Part shown: positions 51,667-60,864 of the stretch, in pieces | Numbering within the stretch: the stretch's first letter is position 1 | How the letters are laid out: each line of letters starts with the position of its first letter | Assembly (NCBI GenBank): GCA_022822365.1 | Contig: JAJEBV010000011.1 | Span: forward strand, 22,000-85,999 | Direction of reading: 5' to 3' | DNA length: 64,000 nucleotides | Source: Thermoanaerobaculia bacterium | Lineage (GTDB): Bacteria; Acidobacteriota; Thermoanaerobaculia; Multivoradales; Multivoraceae | Notes under the pieces: model-generated | The model's database searches: none | What the model saw: only the letters and a program-made list of their open reading frames with translations | What the model was told of the DNA's origin: nothing | Position numbers and translations under genes: made by a program

Positions 51667-53832
51667 ATGGGTCTGCTGGCGCCTCTGTTCCTGCTCGGCC
51701 TGGCCGCCGTCGCGGTGCCGGTCCTCATTCACCTGCGTTTGCGGCACCGCAGCCGGGTGGTCCGGTTCCCGTCGCTGATGTTCATCTCCCAGGCGCCCTA
51801 CCGTTCGATGCGCCGGCGCCGGCTGCGGGACGTTCTTCTGCTCCTGATGCGCTGCCTCGCGGTGGCCCTGCTTGCCCTGGCCTTTGCGCGGCCGCTGTGG
51901 CAGGGCGACGCGGCTGCCGGCGCCACCTCTTCCAGCCGGCTGGTCGTCGTGCTGCTGGATAACTCGTTCAGCATGGGCTTCGGCGATCGCTGGCAGCGGG
52001 CCGCCGCGGAGGTCGAGTCGGCCTTCGCCGACCTCGAAGCCGCCGACCGGGGCGCCCTGGTCGTCTACTCGGACGAAGCGGAACTCCAGAGCGCGCCGAC
52101 GACGGATGCAGCGCTGCTGGCCGCGATGGTCCAGGACGTGGAGATAGCGCCGCGGTCCACCTCGCTGCTGCCGGCGATCCAGATGGCGCGCGGAGTGCTG
52201 GCCGAGGCGGGGGAACTCGGCCGGCGCGAACTCCTCATCGTGAGCGACTTCCAACGCTCGTCCTGGACGCCGGAGAACGTCGCGGCGCTGCCTGCGGGCG
52301 TGGAACTGCGGCTCGTTGACGTGGGTGGCGAAGACGAAGAGGTGAGCAACGCCGCCGTTACCGACGTCGCCTTCGACCACTCTCGCAGCGGTGACCGCGA
52401 ACAGGTGGGCATCGCGGCCCGGGTCAGTTACCTGGTCGTCCGCGAGCCGTCGGCTGACCCGGCCGGGACGCCGTTGCGGGCGGAAGTCGACCTGCTGCTC
52501 GATCGCGAGGTGGTCCAGACCAGGGCGGTCGAACTGGGCGCCGACTCGTCGGCGATGGTCAGCTTCGCGCCGGAGGTACTCGAACGGCAACGCACGACCC
52601 GCGGCACGGTGCGTCTGCGCGACGACACCCTCGCGGCAGACAACGAGTTCCGCTTCGTCCTGTCGCCGGCGCACGAAGTCGGCGTGCTCGTGATCGAACC
52701 GGACGGCGACCGCCGCCGTGGCCGGTACCTCGAAGAAGCTCTGGCGCTCGGCCGGCGGCCGTTCTTCCGGGTGAACCGGGTGCAGGCGTCCGGTTTCCAG
52801 CGATCGATGCTGGACGGCAAGTCGGTCGTCGTCATCAACGACGCGGCCCAGCAACTGTCCGCTTCGGCCGGCGACGCGATCGCCGGCTTCGTCCGGGACG
52901 GCGGTGGCCTGCTGCTCTCGGTCGAGCGCGGCATGACGTCGACTGCAGGGTTGCTGAGGGAATTCGGCGTGACCAGCGAACGTCAGGCGGACCGGTTGTC
53001 CGGCAGCGCGGCTTCCCTGGCCTGGTTCGACACGGGTCATCCGGTCTTCGACGTCTTCGCCGCGGCCAGGAGCGGCGATTTCTCCTCCGCGTCGTTCTTC
53101 CGCTATCACCGGCTGGTGCCTCCGGAAGGCGCCGCGACGATCGCCCGCTTCGACGACGGCGCCCCGGCGCTGCTCGATCTGATGCCGGCGTCGGCGGAGG
53201 ACGGCGGGGTGCCGGGCGCCGCTTCCGGCCGCGTCCTCGTGCTGCCTACTTCGTTCGACACGTTCTGGAACACGCTGCCGCTTCAGGCGGTGTTTCTTCC
53301 CTTCGTTCATCGCTCGGTCGAGTACCTGGCCGGCTACTCGCTGCCCCGCTCCTGGTATCGCGTGGGTGAAGTCGCAGAGGTGGAACTGCCCGGCGGGCGG
53401 GCGGAAAGCGAGGGGGACGGATACGTCTCGGTCGCTCCGTCGGGCCGCGAGAGCCGGATCGACGCGGACGGCGGAGGTCTGCTGCTGGACGTCGAGGAGC
53501 CGGGCTTCTACGAGTTCCGGCAGGTGCGGGCCGACGTCTCCACCGAGCCCCTGACCCTGGCGAGCAACGTGCCCGTGGCGGAGTCCGACCTGAACCGGCT
53601 CGATCTGGACGAGTTCATGTCCCGCATTCGGCCGAGAGAAGAGGAGAGCACTTCGGCGACGGAGGCGGCGGCGCTGACTCCGGAAGAACGTGAGCGGCGG
53701 CAACGACTCTGGTGGTTCCTGATCGCTGCCGCGGCTCTGGTACTGGCCGCCGAAACCCTGTTGGCCAACCGCCGCCGCGCCGCCGCGGCGCCGGTCGTGA
53801 CAGCATGGAGCCCCACCGGCGAGGAGAGCTGA
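51667..53832 (+). CDS. BatA-type membrane protein with VWA domain
   Basis: A 721-residue protein with the BatA N-terminal module (LAPLFLLGLAAVAVPVLIHL, basic loop, VLLLLMRCLAVALLALAFARPLW), a VWA domain with DxSxS (VVLLDNSFSM), a beta-sandwich part and an amidotransferase-like stretch (VVVINDAAQQLSASAGDAIAGFVRDGGGLLLSVERG). A C-terminal helix (LWWFLIAAAALVLAAETLL) anchors it. It parallels the protein at 42736-45054, so the locus has two membrane VWA proteins, one per end. It is four bases after the DUF58 gene. Confidence 0.9.
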   Translation: MGLLAPLFLLGLAAVAVPVLIHLRLRHRSRVVRFPSLMFISQAPYRSMRRRRLRDVLLLLMRCLAVALLALAFARPLWQGDAAAGATSSSRLVVVLLDNSFSMGFGDRWQRAAAEVESAFADLEAADRGALVVYSDEAELQSAPTTDAALLAAMVQDVEIAPRSTSLLPAIQMARGVLAEAGELGRRELLIVSDFQRSSWTPENVAALPAGVELRLVDVGGEDEEVSNAAVTDVAFDHSRSGDREQVGIAARVSYLVVREPSADPAGTPLRAEVDLLLDREVVQTRAVELGADSSAMVSFAPEVLERQRTTRGTVRLRDDTLAADNEFRFVLSPAHEVGVLVIEPDGDRRRGRYLEEALALGRRPFFRVNRVQASGFQRSMLDGKSVVVINDAAQQLSASAGDAIAGFVRDGGGLLLSVERGMTSTAGLLREFGVTSERQADRLSGSAASLAWFDTGHPVFDVFAAARSGDFSSASFFRYHRLVPPEGAATIARFDDGAPALLDLMPASAEDGGVPGAASGRVLVLPTSFDTFWNTLPLQAVFLPFVHRSVEYLAGYSLPRSWYRVGEVAEVELPGGRAESEGDGYVSVAPSGRESRIDADGGGLLLDVEEPGFYEFRQVRADVSTEPLTLASNVPVAESDLNRLDLDEFMSRIRPREEESTSATEAAALTPEERERRQRLWWFLIAAAALVLAAETLLANRRRAAAAPVVTAWSPTGEES

Positions 53833-53845
53833 CTTAGGAGACCCG

Positions 53846-56800
53846 ATGGCTTCCGGTTTCGATCCCATCTACGACCCGACCTACGGCGAACTGATGAGCG
53901 TGATCCGTCGCGTTCGCCTGCGCTGGCGGATGAAGGTGGCGTTGCGCGGGCTGGTCACGCTGATCGTGACCGGCTTCGCTGCGTTCGCCGTCTCGGTCTG
54001 GGGCATGGACTACTTCCTCTACAGCGAGCGCGCGGTCGACGTGTTCCGCTGGCTCGCCTACCTGACGCTGATCGCTCTCGCGGTTCGGTTGCTCGGGATT
54101 CCTCTTGCCCGACGTGTGTCCACGCGCCAGGTGGCGCTCTACGTGGAGGAGAACGAGCCGACGCTCAAGGCCTCGGTGCTGAGCGCGGTGGAACTGGGTC
54201 CTGTGCAGCAGGGTTCGCCCGCGGACGCCGAGCGGGTGTCGCCGGAACTCCAGCGGCAGGTTCTGGAGGAGGCGATCGAGCGCTGCCAGCAGAGCGGTTT
54301 CGCCACACGGATCGAGCGCGGCGCGCTGCAGCGTTTCTCGGCGGCGCTGGCTGGTGTGGCGAGCGCCGGCATGGTGGCCGTGTTGCTCAGCCCGGCTTTC
54401 CTTCAGCACGGCGCGATGCTGCTGTTCACGCCCTGGCGGGCGGCGGCCGTCGACAATCCGTACCGCCTGGTCGTGGCGCCGGGGAACGTGACGGTCGCAC
54501 GCGGCTCCGATCAGTTGATCAGCGCGGCGGTGCTGGGCTTCGACCCGGACCGCGTCGAACTCGGGCTGAGGCCGCTGGACGCCGCCGGCAACCCGGACGG
54601 CGAGTGGCAGCAGTGGCCGATGAACCGCGTCGGTGAGGGCTTCGAACTGGCGGAACCCGGGGAGGATGGGGAGCGGATGATCGGCGGCGAACCCGCGACT
54701 CACGACTTCATCGCCCTGAACCTGCGCGCCGACACGGACTACTACGTCGACGCCTCCGGCGTCCGCTCGCCGATCTACCGGATCCGGGTCAAGGACCTGC
54801 CCTACGTCGACCAGATCGACCTCCTGTACCGCTTCCCCGGCTACAGCGGGCTGTCGGACCAGGCCGTCGAGGACGGCGGCGACATCGCGGTTCTCAGGGG
54901 TACCCAGGTGAGCTTCAGCATCCTGCCGATCTTCCAGGTCGAGGCGGGGCGGTTGCTGGTCGAAGGCGACGAACCCAGGAACCTGAACATCGAAGGCGAC
55001 CGGCTCGTCGCCGCGTACACGGTGGACGAGAGCACCTACTACCGGATCGAGCTGATGGACGACGAGGGCCGGTGGCACCGCGCCTCGGCGGAGTACATGG
55101 TCACGGCCCTCGAGGATCAGCCGGCCATCGTGCGCTTCGTCGCTCCCGGCCGGGACGTGAAGGTGTCGATGATCGACGAGGTGTTCGCCGAGGTCGAGGC
55201 GGAGGACGACTACGGCATCCGTCGCCTGAACATCCGCTATGCCGTGAACGGCGGCGACGAGACGGAGGTCACGCTGCTCGACAGCGCCTCCTCGATGAAG
55301 AAGGTGAGCGCGGGGCACACGCTCTTCCTCGAGGACATGGACCTCGAGGTCGGCGACTCCATCTCCTACCACGCCGAGGCCTGGGATCGCAGCCATGCGC
55401 AGCCGACGGTCAGCGACATCTACTTCCTGGAGATCCGGCCCTTCGACCGGAACTACCGCCAGGCCGAGCAGGGCGGAGGCGGCATGGGCGGCGGCGCCGG
55501 CGGCCTGGACCAGACGCTATCGGTGCAGCAGAAGATGATCATCTCGGCAACGTTCCGCCTGATCCGCGACGAGGACGAGTACACGGCCCAGGAACTGTCC
55601 GAGCACGTGAAGACGGTTGCCCTGATGCAGGGTCGGCTGCGCGAACAGGTGGCATCCCTGGTCACGCGGATGGGCAACCGCGGCCAGCAACTGCTCCAGG
55701 ACGACGATTTCTCGAAGATCATCGAGTTTCTCGGGAAGGCCGATGTCGAGATGTCCATGGCGGAGAAGGAGCTCGAAGCGGAGCGTCCCGAGGAGGCGCT
55801 GGCGGAGGAGAAGAAGGCCCTGGCGTCGTTGCAGCGCGCGGAGTCCGTGTTCCGCGACGTGCGCGTCTCGTTCGAGCAGGGCGGCGGCGGTGGCGGCGGC
55901 AATCAGCAACTGTCCGAGGATCTGGCGGATCTGTTCGAGCTCGAGCTCGACAAACTGCGCAACCAGTACGAAACGGTCCAGCGCGGCGCCGCGGAGCAGG
56001 CGCAGGCGGAAGTCGACGAACTCATGCAGAAGCTCCGCGAGCTGGCCCGCCGCCAGCAGCGCGAGAACGAGCGTCAGAACCGGCTGCGGAGCCGCTCGCA
56101 GCAAGGCGGCGGTGGCGGCGGCAGACAGCAGGACCTGATCGAGGAAACGGAAGAGCTCGCGCGGCGCCTGGAACGGCTGGCGCGCGAACAGCAGCGCCCG
56201 GAACTGAGGGAGACGACGCAGGCGCTGCGACAGGCGGCGGAGGAGATGAGGCGTTCCCAGGCTGGCTCGTCCCGGTCGCAGTCGAATGCCGGCGCGGACG
56301 GGATCGCGGCTCTCGACAAGCTGCGCGAGGCGAGGCGGCTGATGGACCGCAACCAGCGCCAGCAACTCGGGCGGGACATGGAGGAATTGCAGGAGCGCGC
56401 CAACCGTGTGTCACGGATGCAGAGCCGGATCGAAGAGCAGGTCGGTGAACTGTCCGGCCGGGAAGGCGAGGATGGTCAGACGCGCAGCGACCTCTCGGCG
56501 CGGGAACGCGCCGACCTGGTCGAACGGATCATGGAGCGCAAGGACCGTCTGACCGACGAGGTGGCGGGCCTCGAGGCGCAGCTCAACCGGATGAGCCAGG
56601 GCGCCCGCAACGATCAGCCGGAGACGGCGCGGAAGCTGCGCGAATCGGCGACGATCATCCGCGACGAACAGTTGAAGGAGAAGATCCGTTACTCGAAGGG
56701 CGTGCTGGCCGGCCGCGACCCGGAGTTCGCCCGGTTGTTCGAGAACCAGATCCGGCAGGACATCGACGACGTGACGGAGCGGATCGCCGAGGCGCGGGAG

Positions 56801-57490
56801 AGCGTCGGCGAGGGAGGCGGCGAGCGTCAGGAGCGGATGCTCGAGCGGACGCGCGACCTGGTCGAGAACCTGGCCTCGATGGAGGCCCGTTTGCGTGACC
56901 GCGTCGAGGAGGGCGGCCGGCTCGGCCAGCGTCCGGGGCAGGAGAACGAGCAGGAGAGCCGGCAGCAGGGCGGCGAGCAGCAGGGCGGCCAGCAGCAGGG
57001 CGGTGAGCAACAAGGCGGCCGGCCCGGCGACACCGCTTCGGAGACCGGGGGCGACGCGGCCAATCCGCAGGGCGGCCGGAACCGGGGTCGCTTCAGCCAG
57101 TACGGCTCGAGTTCAGGCGGCTACTTCCAGCCGGGCATCTTCCAGGCGGAGGATCTCCGGCAAGTCGACCGGGAACTGGACCAGCGACGCGCCGACCTGG
57201 AGAGCCTGAGGAACGACCTGCGGCGCGAGCGGATGGACACGGCGGACCTCGACCAGCTACTCCAGCAGATGGGCGATCTGAGCCTGCTCGGTCTCAACCG
57301 CGACCCGCGAGCCCTCGAACGGCTCCGGAACGAGATCGTCGAGGGCCTGCGGCAGTTCGAGTACCGGCTGTGGCGCGAGCTGCGCGGCGGCGAAGCCGAA
57401 CGCGTCTACCTCGGCAACTCCGACCAGGTACCGCCCGGCTACCGCGAACTCGTCGACGAGTACTTCCGCAAGCTCGCCAGCGAGAGCTAG
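53846..57490 (+). CDS. Giant membrane protein with long coiled coil, DUF4175-like
   Basis: A 1214-residue protein. Two N-terminal helices (VTLIVTGFAAFAVSVW and FRWLAYLTLIALAVRLLG) and a third near 165-190 are followed by a beta-rich region (to about 530; YRFPGYSGLSDQAVEDGGDIAVLRGTQ) and then about 550 residues of charged, Gln- and Arg-rich helix expected to form coiled coils. Around residues 1035-1060 there is a Gly/Gln-rich tandem stretch. The layout matches DUF4175-like proteins that end MoxR/DUF58/BatA loci; the function is unknown. It starts 13 bases after the BatA-type gene and is the last gene of the run. Confidence 0.82.
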   Translation: MASGFDPIYDPTYGELMSVIRRVRLRWRMKVALRGLVTLIVTGFAAFAVSVWGMDYFLYSERAVDVFRWLAYLTLIALAVRLLGIPLARRVSTRQVALYVEENEPTLKASVLSAVELGPVQQGSPADAERVSPELQRQVLEEAIERCQQSGFATRIERGALQRFSAALAGVASAGMVAVLLSPAFLQHGAMLLFTPWRAAAVDNPYRLVVAPGNVTVARGSDQLISAAVLGFDPDRVELGLRPLDAAGNPDGEWQQWPMNRVGEGFELAEPGEDGERMIGGEPATHDFIALNLRADTDYYVDASGVRSPIYRIRVKDLPYVDQIDLLYRFPGYSGLSDQAVEDGGDIAVLRGTQVSFSILPIFQVEAGRLLVEGDEPRNLNIEGDRLVAAYTVDESTYYRIELMDDEGRWHRASAEYMVTALEDQPAIVRFVAPGRDVKVSMIDEVFAEVEAEDDYGIRRLNIRYAVNGGDETEVTLLDSASSMKKVSAGHTLFLEDMDLEVGDSISYHAEAWDRSHAQPTVSDIYFLEIRPFDRNYRQAEQGGGGMGGGAGGLDQTLSVQQKMIISATFRLIRDEDEYTAQELSEHVKTVALMQGRLREQVASLVTRMGNRGQQLLQDDDFSKIIEFLGKADVEMSMAEKELEAERPEEALAEEKKALASLQRAESVFRDVRVSFEQGGGGGGGNQQLSEDLADLFELELDKLRNQYETVQRGAAEQAQAEVDELMQKLRELARRQQRENERQNRLRSRSQQGGGGGGRQQDLIEETEELARRLERLAREQQRPELRETTQALRQAAEEMRRSQAGSSRSQSNAGADGIAALDKLREARRLMDRNQRQQLGRDMEELQERANRVSRMQSRIEEQVGELSGREGEDGQTRSDLSARERADLVERIMERKDRLTDEVAGLEAQLNRMSQGARNDQPETARKLRESATIIRDEQLKEKIRYSKGVLAGRDPEFARLFENQIRQDIDDVTERIAEARESVGEGGGERQERMLERTRDLVENLASMEARLRDRVEEGGRLGQRPGQENEQESRQQGGEQQGGQQQGGEQQGGRPGDTASETGGDAANPQGGRNRGRFSQYGSSSGGYFQPGIFQAEDLRQVDRELDQRRADLESLRNDLRRERMDTADLDQLLQQMGDLSLLGLNRDPRALERLRNEIVEGLRQFEYRLWRELRGGEAERVYLGNSDQVPPGYRELVDEYFRKLASES

Positions 57491-57507
57491 CTGACGCCGA
57501 CGTCCAG

Positions 57508-57544
57508 GAGGCGGTGCCGGCCGTCAGGCCCGCGGCTCCGCCTC
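57508..57544. terminator. Candidate bidirectional terminator between convergent genes
   Basis: GAGGCGG (57508-57514) pairs with CCGCCTC (57538-57544) around a GC-rich loop that contains a possible worn copy of the palindromic repeat (TGCCGGCC, GGCCCGCGGC). It fills the 54-base gap after the MoxR-linked run. There is no strong T-run. Confidence 0.4.
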
Positions 57545-58771
57545 TCAGTTCCCCGTCGGGATGTCGTTGTACGGCACGTCGCGGTCGACGCGGATCTCGC
57601 CGGGGAGGCCGAGGACGCGTTCGGCGATGATGTTGCGCAGGATCTCGTCCGTGCCGCCGGCGATGCGGAGGCCGGGGCTGTAGAGGAAGGACTGCTGGAA
57701 CAGGGCGTCGGAGGGCATGAGGGACGGGTCGGTGATCACGCCGCCCATGTCCATCAGGTCCGCGCCGAAGGAGGACACGTTCTGGAGCTTCGAGGCCGAG
57801 ACGACCTTGCCGATCGAGTTCTCGGGTCCCGGGACCTTGCCCTGGGAGAGAGCCGTCAACGTGCGCGCCTTCGTGTGCGCCATGCCCATCGATTCGACGT
57901 ACCAGTCGGCGATCTTCTCGCGAACCGAGGAGTCCTCGAGGGCGGGCCTGCCGTCGAGTTCGCAGGCGGCGGCGAGCTTCATCACTTCGCGGAAGTCCGG
58001 CGGCGGTGCGCCGCCGACGGCGAGTCGCTCGTTCATCAGGGTGGTGATCGCCACCTGCCAGCCTTCGCCGATGGCGCCCAGGCGCTGGCTGTCCGGCACC
58101 CGGACGTTGGTGAAGAAGACCTCGTTGAAGTTCGAGCCGCCGTTGATCTGCTTGATCGGCTTGATCTCGATTCCGGGGGACTTCATGTCGATGAAGAAGA
58201 AGGTCAGGCCCTTGTGCTTGGGGAGCGACGAGTCGTGCCGCGCGACCAGGATGCCCCAGTCGGAGTAGTGCGCGCCCGAGGTCCAGACCTTCTGGCCGTT
58301 GACTACCCAGTCGTCGCCGTCGCGGTGGCAGCGGGTGCGGAGTCCGGCGACGTCGGAACCGGCCGCGGGCTCGGAGAACAACTGGCACCAGACCTCGTCG
58401 CCGCGGATCATCGGAGGGATGTAGCGGGCCTTCTGCTCCTCCGTCGCGTACTGGGCCATGACCGGGCCGCACATGCCGAGACCGATGCTGAAGAAGCCGG
58501 TCGGCACGTCGTAGCCCGCTTCCTCCTGGTCGTAGATGATCGTCTCGATCATCGGCCGGCCCTGGCCGCCCTGCGCCTCGGGCCAGTGGCGGCAGGCGTA
58601 GCCGGCCTCCGCCTTCCTGGCCTGCCAGGCTTTGGCGAGGGCGAGGCCTTCGTCGGCGTCCAGCCGGCGGCTGACGCTGGGGCGGTCCCTGCGCGGCTCC
58701 GCGTTGGCGTTGAGCCAGGCGCGGACCTCGGCTCGGTACGCTGCCTGTTCGGGAGTGTCGTTGAAGTCCAT
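57545..58771 (-). CDS. Acyl-CoA dehydrogenase family protein, larger partner
   Basis: A 408-residue flavoprotein. CQLFSEPAAGSDVAGLRTR, DWVVNGQKVWTSGAHYSDWG, VPDSQRLGAIGEGWQVAITTLMNER and IAGGTDEILRNIIAERVLGLP are typical of acyl-CoA dehydrogenases. It follows a second acyl-CoA dehydrogenase gene with a one-base overlap (TGATG). Such unequal pairs (about 400 and 370 residues) form alpha2beta2 enzymes in mycobacterial steroid side-chain oxidation, so a heterotetramer acting on a bulky acyl-CoA is a reasonable guess. Confidence 0.93.
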   Translation of the reverse strand: MDFNDTPEQAAYRAEVRAWLNANAEPRRDRPSVSRRLDADEGLALAKAWQARKAEAGYACRHWPEAQGGQGRPMIETIIYDQEEAGYDVPTGFFSIGLGMCGPVMAQYATEEQKARYIPPMIRGDEVWCQLFSEPAAGSDVAGLRTRCHRDGDDWVVNGQKVWTSGAHYSDWGILVARHDSSLPKHKGLTFFFIDMKSPGIEIKPIKQINGGSNFNEVFFTNVRVPDSQRLGAIGEGWQVAITTLMNERLAVGGAPPPDFREVMKLAAACELDGRPALEDSSVREKIADWYVESMGMAHTKARTLTALSQGKVPGPENSIGKVVSASKLQNVSSFGADLMDMGGVITDPSLMPSDALFQQSFLYSPGLRIAGGTDEILRNIIAERVLGLPGEIRVDRDVPYNDIPTGN

Positions 58772-59886
58772 CAGGCGGCCTCCTGCTGTTCCAGACCGGA
58801 GATCAGCCGGTCCTTCCACACCCTCTCGCTGCCGATGCTGAGCGCGAGCAGCTTGGAGCGGCGGTAGTAGAGGTGGCAATCGGACTCCCAGGTGAAGCCG
58901 ATGCCGCCGTGAGTCTGGATGTTCTCCTTCGAGGCGAAGTGGAATGCCTGCGTCGCGGCGACGCGGGCCGCGGCCGCCGCGACCGGCAGTTCCGGCGCGT
59001 CGGTCGACAGCGCCCAGGCGCCGTAGTAGCAGTTCGCCCGAGCGAGTTCGTTCTTGATGTAGATGTCGGCGAGCTTGTGCTTGATCGCCTGGAAGGAGCC
59101 GATCGGCCGGCCGAAGGCGTAGCGGCCCTTCGCGTAGCCGATCGCCATCTGGAGGCAGGCGTCGGCGCCGCCGAGCTGTTCCATCGCGAACAGCACGGCG
59201 GCGCGGTCGAACACCCGGTCCTTGAGCGCCCAGCCCTGGCCGGCCTCGCCGAGCAACTCCGCTTCGGCGCTGTCGAACGTGATCCTGGCGTGGGAACGGG
59301 AGGGGTCGAGGGTCTCGACCTGCTCGCGGGAAACTCCGCTTCCATCCAGGTCGACGAGCGCGAGCGAGACACCGTTGCCATCCTTCGCGGCGACGACGCA
59401 GAAGTCGGCGATGTCGCCGTCAGGTACGGGCATCTTGGTGCCCGACAGGGTGCCGTCCCTCAACGTCGCCTGCAGGTTCGCCGGGGTCGCCAGACCGGGG
59501 CCTTCCGAGAGAGCGAAGGTACCGATCGTCTCGCCGGTCGCCAGCCTGGGAAGCAACCGCTGCTTCTGCTCTTCCGAGCCGCCGAGGAGCACCGCCTCCG
59601 TTGCCAGATAGACCGAGGAGGAGAAGGGCACCGGCGCGACCGCGCGACCGAGTTCCTCGGCGACCGCGCAGAGTTCGAGGTAGCCGAAGCCGATGCCGCC
59701 GTACTCCTCGGGAACCGCGATCCCGGGGGATTCGTTGGCGCCGATCTGCTGCCACAAATCACGCGCGAAGGGTTCGTCCGCGTCCTCCAGCACCCGCCGG
59801 GGGACCGTCGTGTCGCAGGCCGCGCGCAGGAAGTCGCGCGTCTGCTGCTTCAATGCCTTCTGGGCATCCGAGAAATCGAAGTTCAT
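58771..59886 (-). CDS. Acyl-CoA dehydrogenase family protein, smaller partner
   Basis: A 371-residue protein. IAVPEEYGGIGFGYLELCAVAEELGRAVAPVPF, FGRPIGSFQAIKHKLADIYI and ENIQTHGGIGFTWESDCHLYYRR are usual in the smaller subunits of heteromeric acyl-CoA dehydrogenases. ALSEGPGLATPANLQATLRDG stands where the larger partner has the flavin-contact motif. ATG 59886 has AGGAGC just upstream; TACACT at 59915-59920 (minus strand) is a likely -10 with a 28-base leader. With the larger partner it forms a two-gene operon. Confidence 0.92.
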   Translation of the reverse strand: MNFDFSDAQKALKQQTRDFLRAACDTTVPRRVLEDADEPFARDLWQQIGANESPGIAVPEEYGGIGFGYLELCAVAEELGRAVAPVPFSSSVYLATEAVLLGGSEEQKQRLLPRLATGETIGTFALSEGPGLATPANLQATLRDGTLSGTKMPVPDGDIADFCVVAAKDGNGVSLALVDLDGSGVSREQVETLDPSRSHARITFDSAEAELLGEAGQGWALKDRVFDRAAVLFAMEQLGGADACLQMAIGYAKGRYAFGRPIGSFQAIKHKLADIYIKNELARANCYYGAWALSTDAPELPVAAAAARVAATQAFHFASKENIQTHGGIGFTWESDCHLYYRRSKLLALSIGSERVWKDRLISGLEQQEAA

Positions 59887-59961
59887 TGCTGCTCCTGGTC
59901 AGTTTCGGACGCGGAGTGTAGCAAGCGAAATCGGGCCACGCTCCGCTCTCGCCGAGCTCCT

Positions 59962-60714
59962 TCAGACCTCGTAGGTTCGACCCTCCACGGCGGTCTCGAT
60001 CTCGAGGTCGGAGCGTTCGAGCATGTCGTCGCCGAGGTGCGTGAGGAGCATCCGGCCGCAGTCCAGACGATGCCTCCGGGCGAGCAGCTCGACGTAGTTC
60101 AGGTGGTTCGGGACGGGCCGGTCGTAGAAGTTGCACTCGCAGATGAAGAGGTCCGCGTCCGCGGCCGCGTCGATCAGCGCTTCGGTCCACTCCGTGTCGC
60201 CGGAGAACGTGAGCGTTCTGCCGCCGTACTCGACCCGCAGGGCGTAGCTCGGCGCCCCGGAGGGGTGAACGACCTGGAACGGGGTTACCCGGAGCCCGTT
60301 GACGGAGACTGTCTCGCGCTCGTGGAGCTCGACGATCTCGAGTTCGAACGCCAGCTCGCGCCTGGAGGAACCGGGGTACAGAGCCTCCGCCGCCTGCCTG
60401 ATTCTCTCCCGGAGCCCTGGCGGGCCGGCGAGGGTCAGGGGCGTGGTTCGGCGGGCCCGGTAGTGGGCGTCGCTCAGGAGAAAGGGCAGACCGCCGAAGT
60501 GGTCTCCGTGCAAGTGGGTGATGAGGATCGTGCGGATCGAGGCGGGCTCGATGCCGCGGGCCTTCATCGCGACGAGAGAGGTTGCGCCGCAGTCGAGCAG
60601 AGTCGGAGAAAGCGGGCCGTCGCTCGTCTGGCCGGCCAGGAGGAAACAGGTGTGCAGCCGGCCGCCGCTGCTGAAAGCGTCGCCGCAGCCGAGGACCTGG
60701 AGCTGGAACGTCAT
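59962..60714 (-). CDS. Metallo-beta-lactamase-fold hydrolase, RNase Z-like
   Basis: A 250-residue cytoplasmic protein. FQLQVLGCGDAFSSGGR at the start, THLHGDH at residues 66-72, FSGDTEWTEALIDAAADADLFICECNFY and LLTHLGDDM match the RNase Z/ElaC branch of the fold. It lacks the exosite insertion needed for tRNA 3' processing, so another small-molecule or phosphodiester substrate is likely. It is divergent from the enoyl-CoA hydratase gene across 150 bases. Confidence 0.88.
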   Translation of the reverse strand: MTFQLQVLGCGDAFSSGGRLHTCFLLAGQTSDGPLSPTLLDCGATSLVAMKARGIEPASIRTILITHLHGDHFGGLPFLLSDAHYRARRTTPLTLAGPPGLRERIRQAAEALYPGSSRRELAFELEIVELHERETVSVNGLRVTPFQVVHPSGAPSYALRVEYGGRTLTFSGDTEWTEALIDAAADADLFICECNFYDRPVPNHLNYVELLARRHRLDCGRMLLTHLGDDMLERSDLEIETAVEGRTYEV

Positions 60715-60864
60715 GGGGCTGTGAATCGGGTTCCGGACATGGAGCGCGGGGCCGTGGCCGTGGCCGCCTGGCGGACGGCATGATAGAGCACGAATCGACG
60801 TGGTACGGGACAGTTTGAAGGGGCCGGCAAGGGCGTTGGCCCGTGGATCATGAGGAGCCAGGCG

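Noticed and set aside
57515..57538. A ninth palindromic repeat copy (TGCCGGCCGTCAGGCCCGCGGC)
   Set aside because: Half of the core matches, but the second arm is changed. It may be a worn copy, but it is too diverged to count; it is noted under the terminator.
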